Shown in pieces: positions 7,939 to 18,663 of a DNA stretch of 44,245 nucleotides. Both the position numbers and the translations under genes were made by a program. Source of the stretch: Actinomyces ruminis. Lineage in GTDB: Bacteria > Actinomycetota > Actinomycetes > Actinomycetales > Actinomycetaceae. Under the pieces are notes generated by a model. That model was not told where the DNA came from. It worked only from the letters and a program-made list of their open reading frames with translations, and did no database searches. The stretch's first letter is position 1, and the number at the start of each line of letters is the position of its first letter. The DNA lies in NCBI RefSeq assembly GCF_002154335.2, contig NZ_MTPX02000077.1:1-44245 (forward strand). Direction: 5' to 3'.

Positions 7939-10900
7939 CTAATGGTAGTCATGCTCCGCGTACTGGGGAGCCAGCACTTCCATCTGCTCGATGACCAGTT
8001 TCACCGCGCCCGGCTGCTTGTCGGGCGGGTAGTGGTAGCGGCGCAGGAGGCGCTTGATCTCGGCTCGGAGCTTGGCCTGCACGTCAGAGCGCCGGGTCCA
8101 GTCGGTGCGGGTGTCGCGCCGCATGATGGCTACCAGTTCACGGGCGATCTGGGCCAGCACGTCGGTTCCCTGCTCGAGCACGGCCGAGTCATTCTGGCTG
8201 ACCGCGTCGTAGAAGGCGAGCTCGTCGTGGCTGAGCGGCGGGTCGAACTGCTTGCCACGATCGGCCTCCCCCGCCACTTCCTGGGCCAGCTGGTACAGCC
8301 GCTGCATGACCTGGGCAGCGGTGAGCTGCTGGTTGGTGTAGCGGTTCATCAGCTCCCTAACCCGCTCACTGAACGCCTTGCGCCGCACCACGTTGTTTCG
8401 GGTAACCCGGTTCGCCTCATCGATCAGCAGGTCGCGCAGGGCCTCGATCGCCAGGTGTGCCCGGTCTCCCTTGGCTGCCTGGTCCAGCGACTTCGCATTC
8501 AGGTTGCGGATATCCGGGCGCTCCAGGCCCGCCGCCTGGTAGATGTCGGTAATCTCGCCGGCCGCGGTGGCCTGGGCGACGGTTCCGCGTAGGGCGCGAG
8601 CAATCTCCTCGGGGATGGCCTCACCACTGGCGCGGCGCTCCATGGCGTCGTACTTGGCCATCCAAATGCGTACTTGTTCATAGAAGCGAATCTCGTTCCG
8701 CATCTCGGTCAGTGTCTCGGCCCCGGAGGCCAGTGCCCACATCCGGCTGAGCTGACCGGACAGCGTCCGGTAGCGGTCAGCGAGCGTCGGCGTCCCTTCG
8801 GGCACGCGGTTGCCCGGGGTGTTCACGGAGCGCAGGTAGTTGACGGCACCACCGACGGCTTGAACGCCCGCCTGGGGTCGCTGCTTGTCATGATCGTCTG
8901 CCAGTCGAACCCAGCAAGCAGTTCGCGCAGGGCCGCCATCAGCTCACGGACGGCAGCGGCGGCCTCGTCGATGTCACGGCCCAGAGGCCGGTGCTGCTGG
9001 TCGCCGGGACTGTACTCCTTCAGGGCATCGCGCAGGTTGTCGACCAGCGGCGCATAGGCGACCATTAGACCGTCCTGCTTGCCCCGGTAGGTGCGGTTTA
9101 CGCGGGCGAGGGTCTGCATGAGCAAAGCGCCCTTGAGCGGTCGGTCCAGGAAGAGGGTGTGCAGCGGCGGAGCGTCGAAGCCGGTGAGCATCATGTCCTT
9201 AACGATCACGAGTTCGAGCTCGTCGTTGATGTCCTTGAGCCGGTTCTTGATGACCTTGTTCTCGGAGTCCCGGCGCACGTGCTCGCGGATAGGCGGCTGG
9301 TCCGCGGCGGTGCCGGAGTAGACGACCTTGATTACCCCGGTGTTGATGTCATTGGAGCGCCAGTCCGGCTCCAGCTTGACGATCTCGGCGTAGAGATTGG
9401 CGCAGATCTCGCGGGTGGAGCAGACGATCAGCGCCTTGCCGTGCGGCTTGGTGTTGTCATCCGGGTCCGTGGGCTGCAGGGCCTCTTCCATGGCCTTCCG
9501 ACGGCGCTTCCACTGCTCAACAATGTCCGCGGCCAGCGCTCTCAGCCGCTCGGGAGCACCATAGATAGCGTTGATGACGGCGACCGACCGTTCGATCCGA
9601 GCGCGTTCGACGTCGTCGAGTCCCGCGGTCTGTTCATCGGCGACGGCGTCCAGTTCCTCCTCGGTCACGCCGTCGGCTAGCCCTACTCGGATGTGCCGCG
9701 GCTCAAAGTAGACGGGCACGGTCGCGCCGTCGGACACGGCGCGGCTGAGGTCGTAGACGTCGATGTACTCGCCGAAGACCTCTCGGGTATTGCGTTCGGT
9801 CAGGCTGACCGGGGTGCCAGTGAAGGCGATCATCGTGGCGTTCGGCAGCGCGTCCTTGAGATGGCGGGCGAAGCCGTCGAGGTCGTCGTAGTGGCTGCGG
9901 TGGGCTTCATCGACGATGACGATGACGTTGTGCCGGTCGCTCAGTTCGGGGTGTGCCAGCCCGGCACTGCGCTCGTCGGCTGAGCGGCTGAACTTCTGCA
10001 GGGTGGTGAAGTAGATGCCGCCACTGTTGCGGTTGGTCAGCTGCTCGCGCAACTCGTTGCGCCGCCTGATCTGGATGGGTTCTTCCAGCAGGGTGGAGCG
10101 CTTGAAGGTGTCGTAGAGCTGGCCGTCGAGCTCGGTGCGGTCGGTGACCACCACAATGGTGGGGTTGAGCATGCGGGGGTGGCCGATCACCAGGTTGGCG
10201 TACAGCTCCATCTCCATCGACTTGCCCGATCCCTGGGTGTGCCAGACCACTCCGGCACGACCGTCGGCGTTCATCGCCGCGAGGGTCTTGTCAACGGCCT
10301 TGCGTACCGCGAAGTACTGGTGGGGTTTGGCGATGCGCTTGGTCCGGCCTTCCTCAGAGACATCGAAGGCGGTGAAGTTCCGGGCGATGTCGAGGAACCG
10401 GGTCGGCTCGAACAAGCCCCAGGTGAGGGACTCGATCTCGGGATACTCGGGGTTGGTCTCTACCGGATTGCCGTCCTCGTCAACCTTCCACGGAGAGAAG
10501 TGATTGAGTGGAGTGAACGGGGTGCCGTAGCGGGCGGCGATGCCGTCGGTGATCACGGTGGCGACGACGGTGCGGAAGGCCATCGGGAACTCGTCCAGGT
10601 AGGTGGCGAGCTGCGCATGTGCCTTGGCAATCGTGGCGTCCTTGGACCCGGCATTCTTGAGCTCGATCAGCGCCAGCGGCAGGCCGTTGACGTAGAGCAC
10701 GACGTCGAAGCGTCGGTGCTGCTGTCGGTCCTGCACAGTCACCTGCTGCACGGCTCGTAATGTGTTCTCGTCGGGGTCTTCGGACACCAGGCGCAAGGTG
10801 GGGGTTTCCTCTCGCCCGGACGCATCGGTGTAGGTCAGGCCCCGGAACCCGTGCACCAGGAAGTCGTGGAAGATCATGTTCTCCGCCAGCGGGTCCTGCG

Positions 10901-11117
10901 ACGCCGGCTGTAGGATGTCGGCCTTGGCCTGCTGCAGGTACTGGTCGGGGATCGTGGGGTTCAAGCGGCGCAGCGCTCGCAGGAACTCGTCGTGCAGCAC
11001 CGGGTCTGCCGACGACGCCCGTTCGACGGCGATTTCCGTCCCGTTGCCGGGCCGCCAGCCCAGCTCGCCCAGCCAGTCGAGCATGGCCTGCTCCCATTCG
11101 GACTCGTTGATCATCAC
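7939..11117 (-). CDS. hsdR: Type I restriction enzyme HsdR, frameshifted
   Basis: Restriction and translocation subunit of a type I system. The order is: PD-(D/E)XK nuclease core (FDVVLYVNGLPLALIELK, residues 137-154); SF2 translocase with Walker A HTQGSGKSM (about 293-301), DEAH-type motif VIVDEAHRSH and motif VI ARVNRTYRGKQDG; and a C-terminal helical domain. The frame breaks at about 8858: AAG-CCG should be AAG-GCC-G, continuing AVGGAVNYLRSVNTPG. With one base restored the protein is 1059 residues, a normal HsdR length. The start ATG overlaps the hsdS stop by four bases. If the break is real the enzyme would lose its C-terminal 295 residues and probably its activity. Confidence 0.93.
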
Positions 11118-12300
11118 AGCACCTCTTCAACTTGGGCGACAGCATCCTTCACGCGCAGAGTGCCGTCCATGAGTGGGGGTAGTAGGGCGTCGCGGAGCTC
11201 AGCGAGAGTATGGGACTCGACCGCTAGCGTTTGAGCCAACTGAAGTTCCGAACTTGCGTGGCTCTCAAAACGCTCCAGAGCTCGGGCATCTTTCGTCAGT
11301 GGAAAAGTCAGGTCCGCAAGATCGTCCGCCTTCACACGTTGTCTGCCTGAGCTACCGACCATCCTTTGAATAGCTTCTGCCCGGAAACCTGGATCCGTGG
11401 CCACAAAATAGGACAGTGGCAACGGGTAGCCTGACCTAGAACGCATCACTATGTACTCGGTAGACCCAAAACCGACATCACCATCCCGCAGGCAAAGCAC
11501 ATAGCCAGTCTTGCCGTTTTCCAAGCTAGGGTGATACGAGCAAGCAAGGTATCCCCGTTCATGAAACGAACACCACCGTTTGGCGAAGCAACCCCAAACT
11601 CCAGAATCGCCACACCAGGACTCGGGAGCATTTGCATGGGAATATGCGGCGCCGGATCGGACGGAGGTTCCCGACGCGGATTCAGTAGAATAAACTCAGA
11701 CAGAAGCCTTGGCTCACCTCGTCGAATATCGCGTTCAAACAGGGCTCGCAATCTCTCCTCCACTAGCAAGATCAAACGACCGTTGGCGGCGATCTTGTCG
11801 TCCAGCGCGCCCAGCACTTCGGCGATGGCCTGCTGCTCACGGCGCGGCATATCGGGGATTTGCAGCTTGCCCAGTATTCCTAGATTAATATGCGGAACTC
11901 CGGTACGGATCGCCATGTCATCTATCTGCCGCAAGAAGGACGGCGCCATACACGCATAGTACACATAGAGCGGCTCCACCTTGGAAGCATCCACTCGAAC
12001 CCGCATCTGACTTTGGCTAACCACATAGATCCCGTACGGTGAGTCTGGCACAAGAGCAACCTGCCCTAGGGTTCCACGCTGAGTGAATACCAGGTCGCCA
12101 GGCTCGGCAGTGTTACGCGAGAGATCCCGATCGAACTTGCGCAACGTCACGTACACAAACTCCCCGGACACAAAGCGGCCTCGCATGTTAGATCCACGAA
12201 CGACTGGCACGCCCGCATTCACATAATCTGCACCTACCAGGGTTGAACCAAACGGACCACCAACAATGCCATCCTCCACAGCCAAGTCCTCCAGCCTCAT
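11114..12300 (-). CDS. hsdS: Type I restriction specificity subunit HsdS, frameshifted
   Basis: DNA-recognition subunit. The first half is a target-recognition domain (VEDGIVGGPFGSTL, PGDLVFTQRGTLGQVALV, GVPHINLGILGKLQIP) ending in the coiled-coil spacer EVLGALDDKIAANGRL. The second domain should read GDTLLARITPSLENGKTGYV and VGFGSTEYIVMRS, ending with another coiled coil. A C is missing near 11530 (ACC-CCT read as ACC-CTA), splitting it after LLARIT. Restored length is 395 residues with two half-sites, as in classical HsdS. It overlaps hsdM upstream and hsdR downstream by four bases each. The break lies in a CCC run, so phase variation is a lesser possibility. Confidence 0.92.
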
Positions 12301-13949
12301 CGCAACCTCCCCAGCTGTTCGCGCACTACCTGCTGCAGCCGCTCGGACTCGCGGAACTGCTCCTCCAGCTCCGCAGTGAGGCGGGTGATCTTCTCGTCCA
12401 GGGGCTCGCCGTCGTCCTCCGCCTCGGGCATGCCGACATAGCGTCCGGGGGTCAGTGCGTAGCCGGCCTCCTTGATATCCGCCAAACTCACCGACTTGCA
12501 GAAGCCGGGCACGTCCTCGTACTCGTCGAACAACTCGGCCGCCTCCTCACCGGTACTCGCAGTGTCGGTGACGTCCCGGGTGCCCAGCTCCAGCCGTTCC
12601 ATACCGCGCCAGGCGTGGTAAGTGTCGGCGATCCGGTGGATCTCGGCGTCAGAAAGCGCCCGCTCGGCACGGGTCGCCATGTGCCCCATGGCGCGGGCGT
12701 CAATGAACAGCACCTGTCCTCTCCGATCAACCGTGCCTCCCTGCCCGGCCGACTTGTCCTTGGCGAAGAACCACAGGCATGCGGGAATGCCTGTGGAGCG
12801 GAAGAGCTTGTCGGGCAAGGCAACCATGCAGCTGACCAGGTCGTTCTCCACCAGCTGCGCCCGGATCTGTCCCTCTCCCCCGGAGTTCGAGGTCATTGAG
12901 CCGTTGGCCATGACCACGCCCGCGGTGCCGTGCGGCTTGAGCTTGGAGATGATGTGCTGCATCCAGGCGTAGTTGGCGTTCTTGGCCGGCGGCACGCCGT
13001 ACGCCCAGCGCGAGTCCGATTCGACGCGGTTCCAGTCCTTGATGTTGAACGGCGGGTTCGCCATCACGAAGTCCATCTGCGTGCCCGCGTGCAGGTCTAG
13101 CGCGAAGGTGTCGCCCCATGCCTGCCCCAGGTCGCCATTCAGGCCGTGGATAGCGAGGTTCATCTTGGCCATCCGCCAGGTCGACTCGTTGAGCTCCTGG
13201 CCGTATACGGACAGCTTGGTCGGGTCCTCGTTGTGGGCGGCCAGGAACTTCTCGGCCTGCACGAACATGCCGCCCGAGCCACAGCACGGGTCATATATCC
13301 TACCCTCCTTGGGCTGCAGCATCTCCACGATTACCCGCACCACGCCGGCGGGGGTGTAGAACTCCCCGCCGCGGCGCCCCTCGGCCGCCGCGAACTTGGC
13401 CAGGAAGTACTCGTACACCTCCCCCAATAGGTCGCGCGCCTTCGAGGCACCCTGCCCGGTGAACTGCATCGAGTTCAGCAGATCGAGCAAGTCCGCAAGC
13501 CGCCGCTGATCCACATTCGCCCGGTTGAACAGCCTGGGCAGGGTTCCCTCCAAACCCCGGTTGTCCGCCATCAGCAGGTCCATCGCCTCATTAATGCGCT
13601 GGCCGATGGTCTTGCTGCCGCCCACCTTGGCGGACTCCACCAGGGTCTGCCAGCGCGCGTCGGGGTCGACCCAGAAGACCTGGTGGCCGGAGTACTCGTC
13701 CGGGTCCTCAAGGGTCTCCTCGATCTGCTCCTCGTCGTAACCCTCCGCAGTCAGCTCGGCGGTAATCGCCTCGCCCCGTTCGTTGAAGGCGTCGGATACG
13801 TACTTGAGGAACACCAGCCCCAGCACCACGTCCTTGTACTGGGAAGCGTCCATCGAGCCGCGCAGTTTGTCCGCGGCCTTCCACAGAGTGTCCTTAAGCT
13901 CCTTCGCCGTCGACGGGACGAGAGCCTCGGCTTGCTTGCTACGCGCCAC
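12297..13949 (-). CDS. hsdM: Type I modification methyltransferase HsdM
   Basis: 550 residues, complete. The N-terminal HsdM_N helical domain (LRGSMDASQYKDVVLGLVF, 30-48) precedes the N6-adenine methylase core: motif I IYDPCCGSGGMFV (DPCCGSGG at 220-227) and motif IV ANPPFNIKDW (NPPF at 298-301). A C-terminal coiled coil (EEQFRESERLQQVVREQL) contacts HsdS. It forms M2S with HsdS to methylate and protect host DNA. It starts immediately after the stop of the HTH/methylase-like gene and overlaps the hsdS start, so all four genes form one leftward operon. Confidence 0.96.
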   Translation of the reverse strand: MARSKQAEALVPSTAKELKDTLWKAADKLRGSMDASQYKDVVLGLVFLKYVSDAFNERGEAITAELTAEGYDEEQIEETLEDPDEYSGHQVFWVDPDARWQTLVESAKVGGSKTIGQRINEAMDLLMADNRGLEGTLPRLFNRANVDQRRLADLLDLLNSMQFTGQGASKARDLLGEVYEYFLAKFAAAEGRRGGEFYTPAGVVRVIVEMLQPKEGRIYDPCCGSGGMFVQAEKFLAAHNEDPTKLSVYGQELNESTWRMAKMNLAIHGLNGDLGQAWGDTFALDLHAGTQMDFVMANPPFNIKDWNRVESDSRWAYGVPPAKNANYAWMQHIISKLKPHGTAGVVMANGSMTSNSGGEGQIRAQLVENDLVSCMVALPDKLFRSTGIPACLWFFAKDKSAGQGGTVDRRGQVLFIDARAMGHMATRAERALSDAEIHRIADTYHAWRGMERLELGTRDVTDTASTGEEAAELFDEYEDVPGFCKSVSLADIKEAGYALTPGRYVGMPEAEDDGEPLDEKITRLTAELEEQFRESERLQQVVREQLGRLR

Positions 13950-15856
13950 CTACTTGCCTTTCTGTTCGTTCGGACGGGCCACTTGAATAGCCCCTGACAG
14001 GACCGATCGAGTGATGAGCACTTTTAACTCCTCTAATAGAGCTTGCCGCTGACGGAGCTGGCGCTCCCAGCGTTGGAGGGATTGAAGGATTTCGGCGGCC
14101 AGACCTGGGTCAATCTGAGTCTCGGGCACCAGCCAGGTGGGCCACTTGGCATTGCCTGCCGGGACGGCGTTGATAGCGTCCACAATGGCCGCGGGGCAGA
14201 GCCGACCTCCGGTGACGCGCAGTATGCGCGCCGGGTAAGCGACTGCTGCCCCACCCGCTTCGTCGAGCACCGCGACCGGTTTTCCCGCGGCGGTGAAGAC
14301 GACATCGTCGGGCTCGGTGAGGCGAATGTCCGGACGCTGGTGGGTCAGGCGCAACAGATCGACCGACGCGGGCTTACCCGCGGCCACAGCGTCGCTCGTC
14401 CACAGCGGTGTGGTGCCAGTCGGCAATTCTCCCAGTCGTGAGCCGGGCAGCAGCTTGGCCTGCCTAGCCTGGCAGGCGTCCCCAAGGCGAATCTGACGCT
14501 GCACGCCGTCGCCTACGGCAGTGGCTCATACTCGAAGACCTCAGGCATCGGCGCCGCCAGGGAACGCCGCAGTTCAGTTATTCGGGCGGAGTCGTCGGAC
14601 GCTGCCACCATCACACTGGCCGTCGCCCCACCGGTATCGACCAATGAGCCGCCACTGGCGGTAATCACAGTGCGCGGGACCGCATGCAGCGTGGCGAAGG
14701 CATGGTTTCCCGGTGCCTGGAACACCGCCTGCAAATCATCAAGCAAAGCCTGCCGAGTGCCACGGCCAAAGCGAGTCCCAGAGAGATCTCCGATCCAGAT
14801 CGGGCTAGGCTGTGGAGCCGGTCCCAGCAGCCACAGAGCCAGATGCTGACGGCTACCGCCACGCGTCAAGCCAGCGGGAAGCCGCGCCGCAGCGCGCAGC
14901 ACTGCCGGCTGAGGGCGGTCCTGGCGAATGAACTCATCGCGCAACGACTCCACCTCGGATGGTGCGGCGTCGGTCAGCAGCGACGCCGGGCCGACGACGA
15001 TGATGGTAGAACTCCGAGACAGTTGCAGACGGGCTTCGTCGACGACACCGAAGTCATTCCGATCCTTGATCCTCACTAGGGTGACGCTACCTGGACGAGC
15101 ATCCCAGTCATCCGTCATGCCGCACCCCACGGGGGCCATGCCGCGCACTCGGTAGTGTCTGTAGGCGTCCCGAATAGGAACATCCGCAGGGGTTTTGATA
15201 GCTGGAGCGGGCAGATCCTCTTCAGCGCCTGCGACGCTGACCACGTCGCAGCATTCACCCCGGACATCGATTAGTTCTCCTTCAGGCCTCAGCAGGAGGT
15301 GGCACAACCCGGCGAGCAGCTCGCATAAGTCCGGCTGCAGCCGGTTGTCATTCTCTGGTCCGGGTTGGGCGGCCAGCAGCCGCTCATAGGCCGCCTGGGG
15401 GTACCAGGCAGCCTCCGCAATAGCATCGGCCTGTTCGGCCAGCGTCGGGTACTCGTCCACGTCGAGACTTTCAACCTCACTGAATAGGAAGTCATCGTCT
15501 GGGTCAAACGCGTCGGCCTCGTCCAGTAACTCATCCAACGTGTAGGACACCAGCGGTTCATCAAGCAGCGTCCTGACAGCGAGCAAGGTGATGAGTGCAC
15601 TGCGGCGCAGTGGGCTCATCGAGTTCGAAGTAGCCACCCGGACCGCCAGGTCGGCACGCACTTCAGGATTGTTGCCGCGTCCCGTCGTCTCCAGCCAGTC
15701 AACGATCTCAGTAGCAGCGAAGCGCCCATCCTCATCGGCCGCAGGAAAGGGCACGCCTGCCAGTTCGCGCTTGCGCCACATCGACACAACCGGACGTTTA
15801 ACCCCAGCCAGCTTGGCGACGTCAGCGAGGGACAAGGACCCATGTGAACCCACCAT
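13950..15856 (-). CDS. HTH protein with degenerate N6-methylase-like body and HsdS-like tail, frameshifted
   Basis: Restoring one base at about 14521 (CCA-CTG-CCG to CCA-CNT-GCC-G) joins two frames into a 635-residue protein. Residues 7-32 are a DNA-binding HTH (LSLADVAKLAGVKRPVVSMW). The middle has the layout of actinobacterial N-6 DNA methylases of this length, including the late segment VLRAAARLPAGLTRGGSRQ and LALWLLGPAP. However, I see neither an AdoMet motif I (DPxxGxG) nor a catalytic NPPY/F. The C-terminal 185 residues resemble a half target-recognition domain (LTEPDDVVFTAAGKPVAVLD, VAYPARILRV, then a coiled coil). It is the first gene of the hsd operon. It may be a regulator or an accessory specificity subunit; catalysis by this chain looks unlikely. 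Confidence 0.65.
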
Positions 15857-16031
15857 GGCGCTTCTCCTTATCTCGTTGGAACATACAAGGCAAGACTACG
15901 CGCAACAGGCAGCCCGAAGGCTGCGGATACTGATAAGGGGGCTTATCGTCGGTCATGCTTGCATTGCCGCAAGCCTGCGCGCACCCTAAGTTCCACCAGG
16001 CACCCGGCAAGCCACACCCGAGGAGGGAACC

Positions 16032-16385
16032 ATGGGCAAGCATCACGCAGTCGCACACGCAGCAGACTCCCGCTATCACAACTCACCGCACAACCGGCAG
16101 GCGGGCGGCCACCCAAGGAGCTTCGCGAAGGACCGATGCCCCGCGTCAGGCAAGCGACGGTTCCGAGACCACCTCGAGGCAGTGATGGCACTGCACCGGG
16201 CCGCCAACCAGCGCAAGAGGGCACGCGAAGCCAACGAGGAATCGCGACGACGAGAGATCCGTACCTATCGATGCAAGGAATGCCATGGGTGGCATCTGAC
16301 ATCGAAACCCACCGCTCCGCCACCAAGGCAGGAACAAGGCGGATCAGAGCCGCGCCACGGACGCAGAGGTAAGTCATCCACCTGA
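16032..16385 (+). CDS. Small zinc-ribbon-like protein
   Basis: 117 residues, very basic. The core is a CxxC-WHLTS signature (RTYRCKECHGWHLTSK, about residues 76-91) preceded by a Lys/Arg-rich helix (MALHRAANQRKRAREA). The CxxC followed by a His may form half of a metal site. Similar short proteins occur on actinobacterial prophages and integrative elements, with no defined role. An excellent ribosome site (GAGGAGGGAACC) precedes the ATG. It is divergent from the hsd operon. Confidence 0.65.
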   Translation: MGKHHAVAHAADSRYHNSPHNRQAGGHPRSFAKDRCPASGKRRFRDHLEAVMALHRAANQRKRAREANEESRRREIRTYRCKECHGWHLTSKPTAPPPRQEQGGSEPRHGRRGKSST

Positions 16386-16643
16386 TCGGCGTGCCCCCCC
16401 ATGAACAACACAGGAATGGCGACGCAGTAGCGCGTCACCCCTATCCGAAACCTCTATACATCGCATGACTCACACCCTTGGGACCCGACCACCACCGACC
16501 ATAGCAACCAGAACACTGTCCACACACAACACCATCCTCCCGGCAATGATTCGGTTCCCAAGCGACGACCGCCATTCCCAGCAACAAAACACAATTGCGA
16601 CCATGAATTTCGACACAGCATTGTCACTACCGAAAGGACCATT

Positions 16644-18254
16644 ATGAAGGCGAGACGGCTCACGCTCTATCTCCTCCGAGAGGACATCGTCGACTTCGAT
16701 GATGCTCTCGACCCGGACAAGGAAAGGATCACCGTTGAAATTGACCCATCCACCGGCATCGATGGCCGCTTTTTCTACGTCGAACCCAGTCCATCCATCC
16801 CAACATGGGTCGCTTTCGTGCAACCTCTACTCACGGACGAACTTAACACTATCCGCTCGACCTCAACTGCGGCATTGCTACTCCTGCGGACCAGCGGTCG
16901 GGTTTTCGCACTGACCTTCGGATATGGTAGGTCACTGCTCAACCTGTCAAAGATAGAGCATCAATTCGGTCTCCGCGTCGCGCTCAACCGCATCGATCCT
17001 CGTCAGATCCGCAGTCTTGACACCAAGACATTCGAGGACCTCGTCGTGTCAACCAATACCCAAGTGAGCAAGAGTGCCGAGTTGCCGACCTTTGGCGTTG
17101 ACATCTCCCGCGATATTCTACGCGGGGTAACCGGCGAACCTCGCGACCAGACATTCTCCAAGCGGATCGCCGGGGCAGACTCACTGGTCATGAGCATCAA
17201 GAAGCCTTCATCGGATCTTCCCGCTATCTGCGACGACCTATTGACAGCGTTCACTGCAGACGACTACAAGACTGACTTCGGCTGGATCGATCATCTCTCA
17301 CTCGTGCGCGATAACGCAACAATCGACGCACTGGATGATCTTCTCATCGAGCAACTGCGAACCGGGATAACAGGGGCAACACACCTCGCCATGCCAGAGA
17401 CAATAGACTGGGAGGACATCGATGGATTCAAGATCGCCGGAACCCGCTCGCATGTCTACGAAGACCTGGATCTCGATGACTACCTTAACCGTCTCGGAGA
17501 AGAACGCGCCTCAATTACGCTTGAAAATCTCAAGACAAGACCCGTTTCAGTTCGATTCGGACGCTCCGGAAACTTCGACAAGCGGTGGAATCTCTACCAG
17601 TGCATCGTGACCGAGCAGCGGCACAATGAACGGCTTCACGTCCTCATCGAAGGACGTTGGTTCGCTGTCAGCTCCACGCTCGTCGAGGAAGTAGACACGT
17701 TTGTCGCGGAACTATCAGATGCTCAAGTGTTCCTTCCACCGGCACGTTCAGGCGAGATCGAGGCAGAGTACAACACGCGTCTGGCCAGTCAGTCATCTGG
17801 GAACCTGCTCAAACTAGACGCACGCATCAAGCGGCCCGGTGGCGCAAGCAGCGGCATCGAGTTCTGCGATATCCTCTCTGACCAGGGTGACTTGATCCAC
17901 GTGAAGCGGAAGTCCCGCTCCGCGACGCTGAGCCATCTCTTCGCCCAAGGAAGTGTCTCCGCATCCACTTTCATCAGTGATGGCGTTTTCCGAACCCGAA
18001 TCCGCGAGCTCATCGAAGAAGCGGCCTCAGAGAACTCACGCGAGGAGTGGCTCCGCCTTGTGCCAAAAGCCGACGAGACGGTGGACCGGTCGCAGTATCG
18101 CATCACGTACGCGGTGATCACGAACTCGCCCCGTAAGGGACACGACTGGCTTCCATTCTTCAGCAAGTTGAACCTGATGCAGCAGGGCCGGCAGCTCATT
18201 ACTATGGGATTCACTGTCGCTGTGGCCCGCGTGCCGATCATCGAGTCGGAATAG
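16644..18254 (+). CDS. TIGR04141-family (DUF6119) protein
   Basis: 536 residues. The N-terminus MKARRLTLYLLREDIVDFDD and the C-terminal block IEFCDILSDQGDLIHVKRK followed by SRSATLSHLFAQGSVSA fit the TIGR04141 family of sporadically distributed proteins. These sit in defence-rich or mobile regions and have no firm function. The E-x-CD...HVKRK segment (about residues 408-426) resembles the D...(D/E)xK core of PD-(D/E)XK nucleases; this is my inference. AAAGGA lies seven bases before the ATG. Codon use looks less GC-rich than in the flanking core genes, in keeping with transfer. It stands alone, with no co-directional partner within 200 bases. Confidence 0.75.
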   Translation: MKARRLTLYLLREDIVDFDDALDPDKERITVEIDPSTGIDGRFFYVEPSPSIPTWVAFVQPLLTDELNTIRSTSTAALLLLRTSGRVFALTFGYGRSLLNLSKIEHQFGLRVALNRIDPRQIRSLDTKTFEDLVVSTNTQVSKSAELPTFGVDISRDILRGVTGEPRDQTFSKRIAGADSLVMSIKKPSSDLPAICDDLLTAFTADDYKTDFGWIDHLSLVRDNATIDALDDLLIEQLRTGITGATHLAMPETIDWEDIDGFKIAGTRSHVYEDLDLDDYLNRLGEERASITLENLKTRPVSVRFGRSGNFDKRWNLYQCIVTEQRHNERLHVLIEGRWFAVSSTLVEEVDTFVAELSDAQVFLPPARSGEIEAEYNTRLASQSSGNLLKLDARIKRPGGASSGIEFCDILSDQGDLIHVKRKSRSATLSHLFAQGSVSASTFISDGVFRTRIRELIEEAASENSREEWLRLVPKADETVDRSQYRITYAVITNSPRKGHDWLPFFSKLNLMQQGRQLITMGFTVAVARVPIIESE

Positions 18255-18663
18255 AACTATACAGCAAGCCGTCTCGACCGACCTGCACCCGTTTGCAGGA
18301 CGCTCCGCAAAGCGAGCACGCGGACACGATCAGGCGCTAGACACCTGCTAGTCTTGTGCAACACAGAACGGCAGCTCGCTGCTCGGGGGCCCATCATTGC
18401 CCAAGTCACGCCACACCGTCTGGGCAAAGCAGTCCACTGAACACCGTGATCTGTATTCAGGGCCCCTTGCAGTCCCAGCCACACACAGCGGACCGAAACC
18501 GTTGACGATCTTTTCGACAGCGAGATTGATAGAACTGTTCCGGCACCCCTCATCCGAAACTGTGTATTGCACCGTCCCGAGCCGGTCCCCCTCCGGCAGC
18601 ACGATGTCCCGACGCCTTCAGCGGGGCGATGCCACGAACCTCGGTGTTCTGTAGGGTGGCAGC
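18255..18663. other. Gap between TIGR04141 gene and nucleotidyltransferase remnant
   Basis: No convincing gene. A leftward frame at 18348-18602 (MLPEGDRLGTVQYTV through FCVAQD, 84 codons, Cys-rich) has protein-like composition but no recognised family or clear ribosome site. A rightward frame over the same DNA is its mirror and less plausible. Confidence 0.4.

Noticed and set aside
11114..12300. Phase-variable hsdS
   Set aside because: The run at the break is only three to four C bases, there are no inverted hsdS copies nearby, and the same defect occurs in housekeeping genes.
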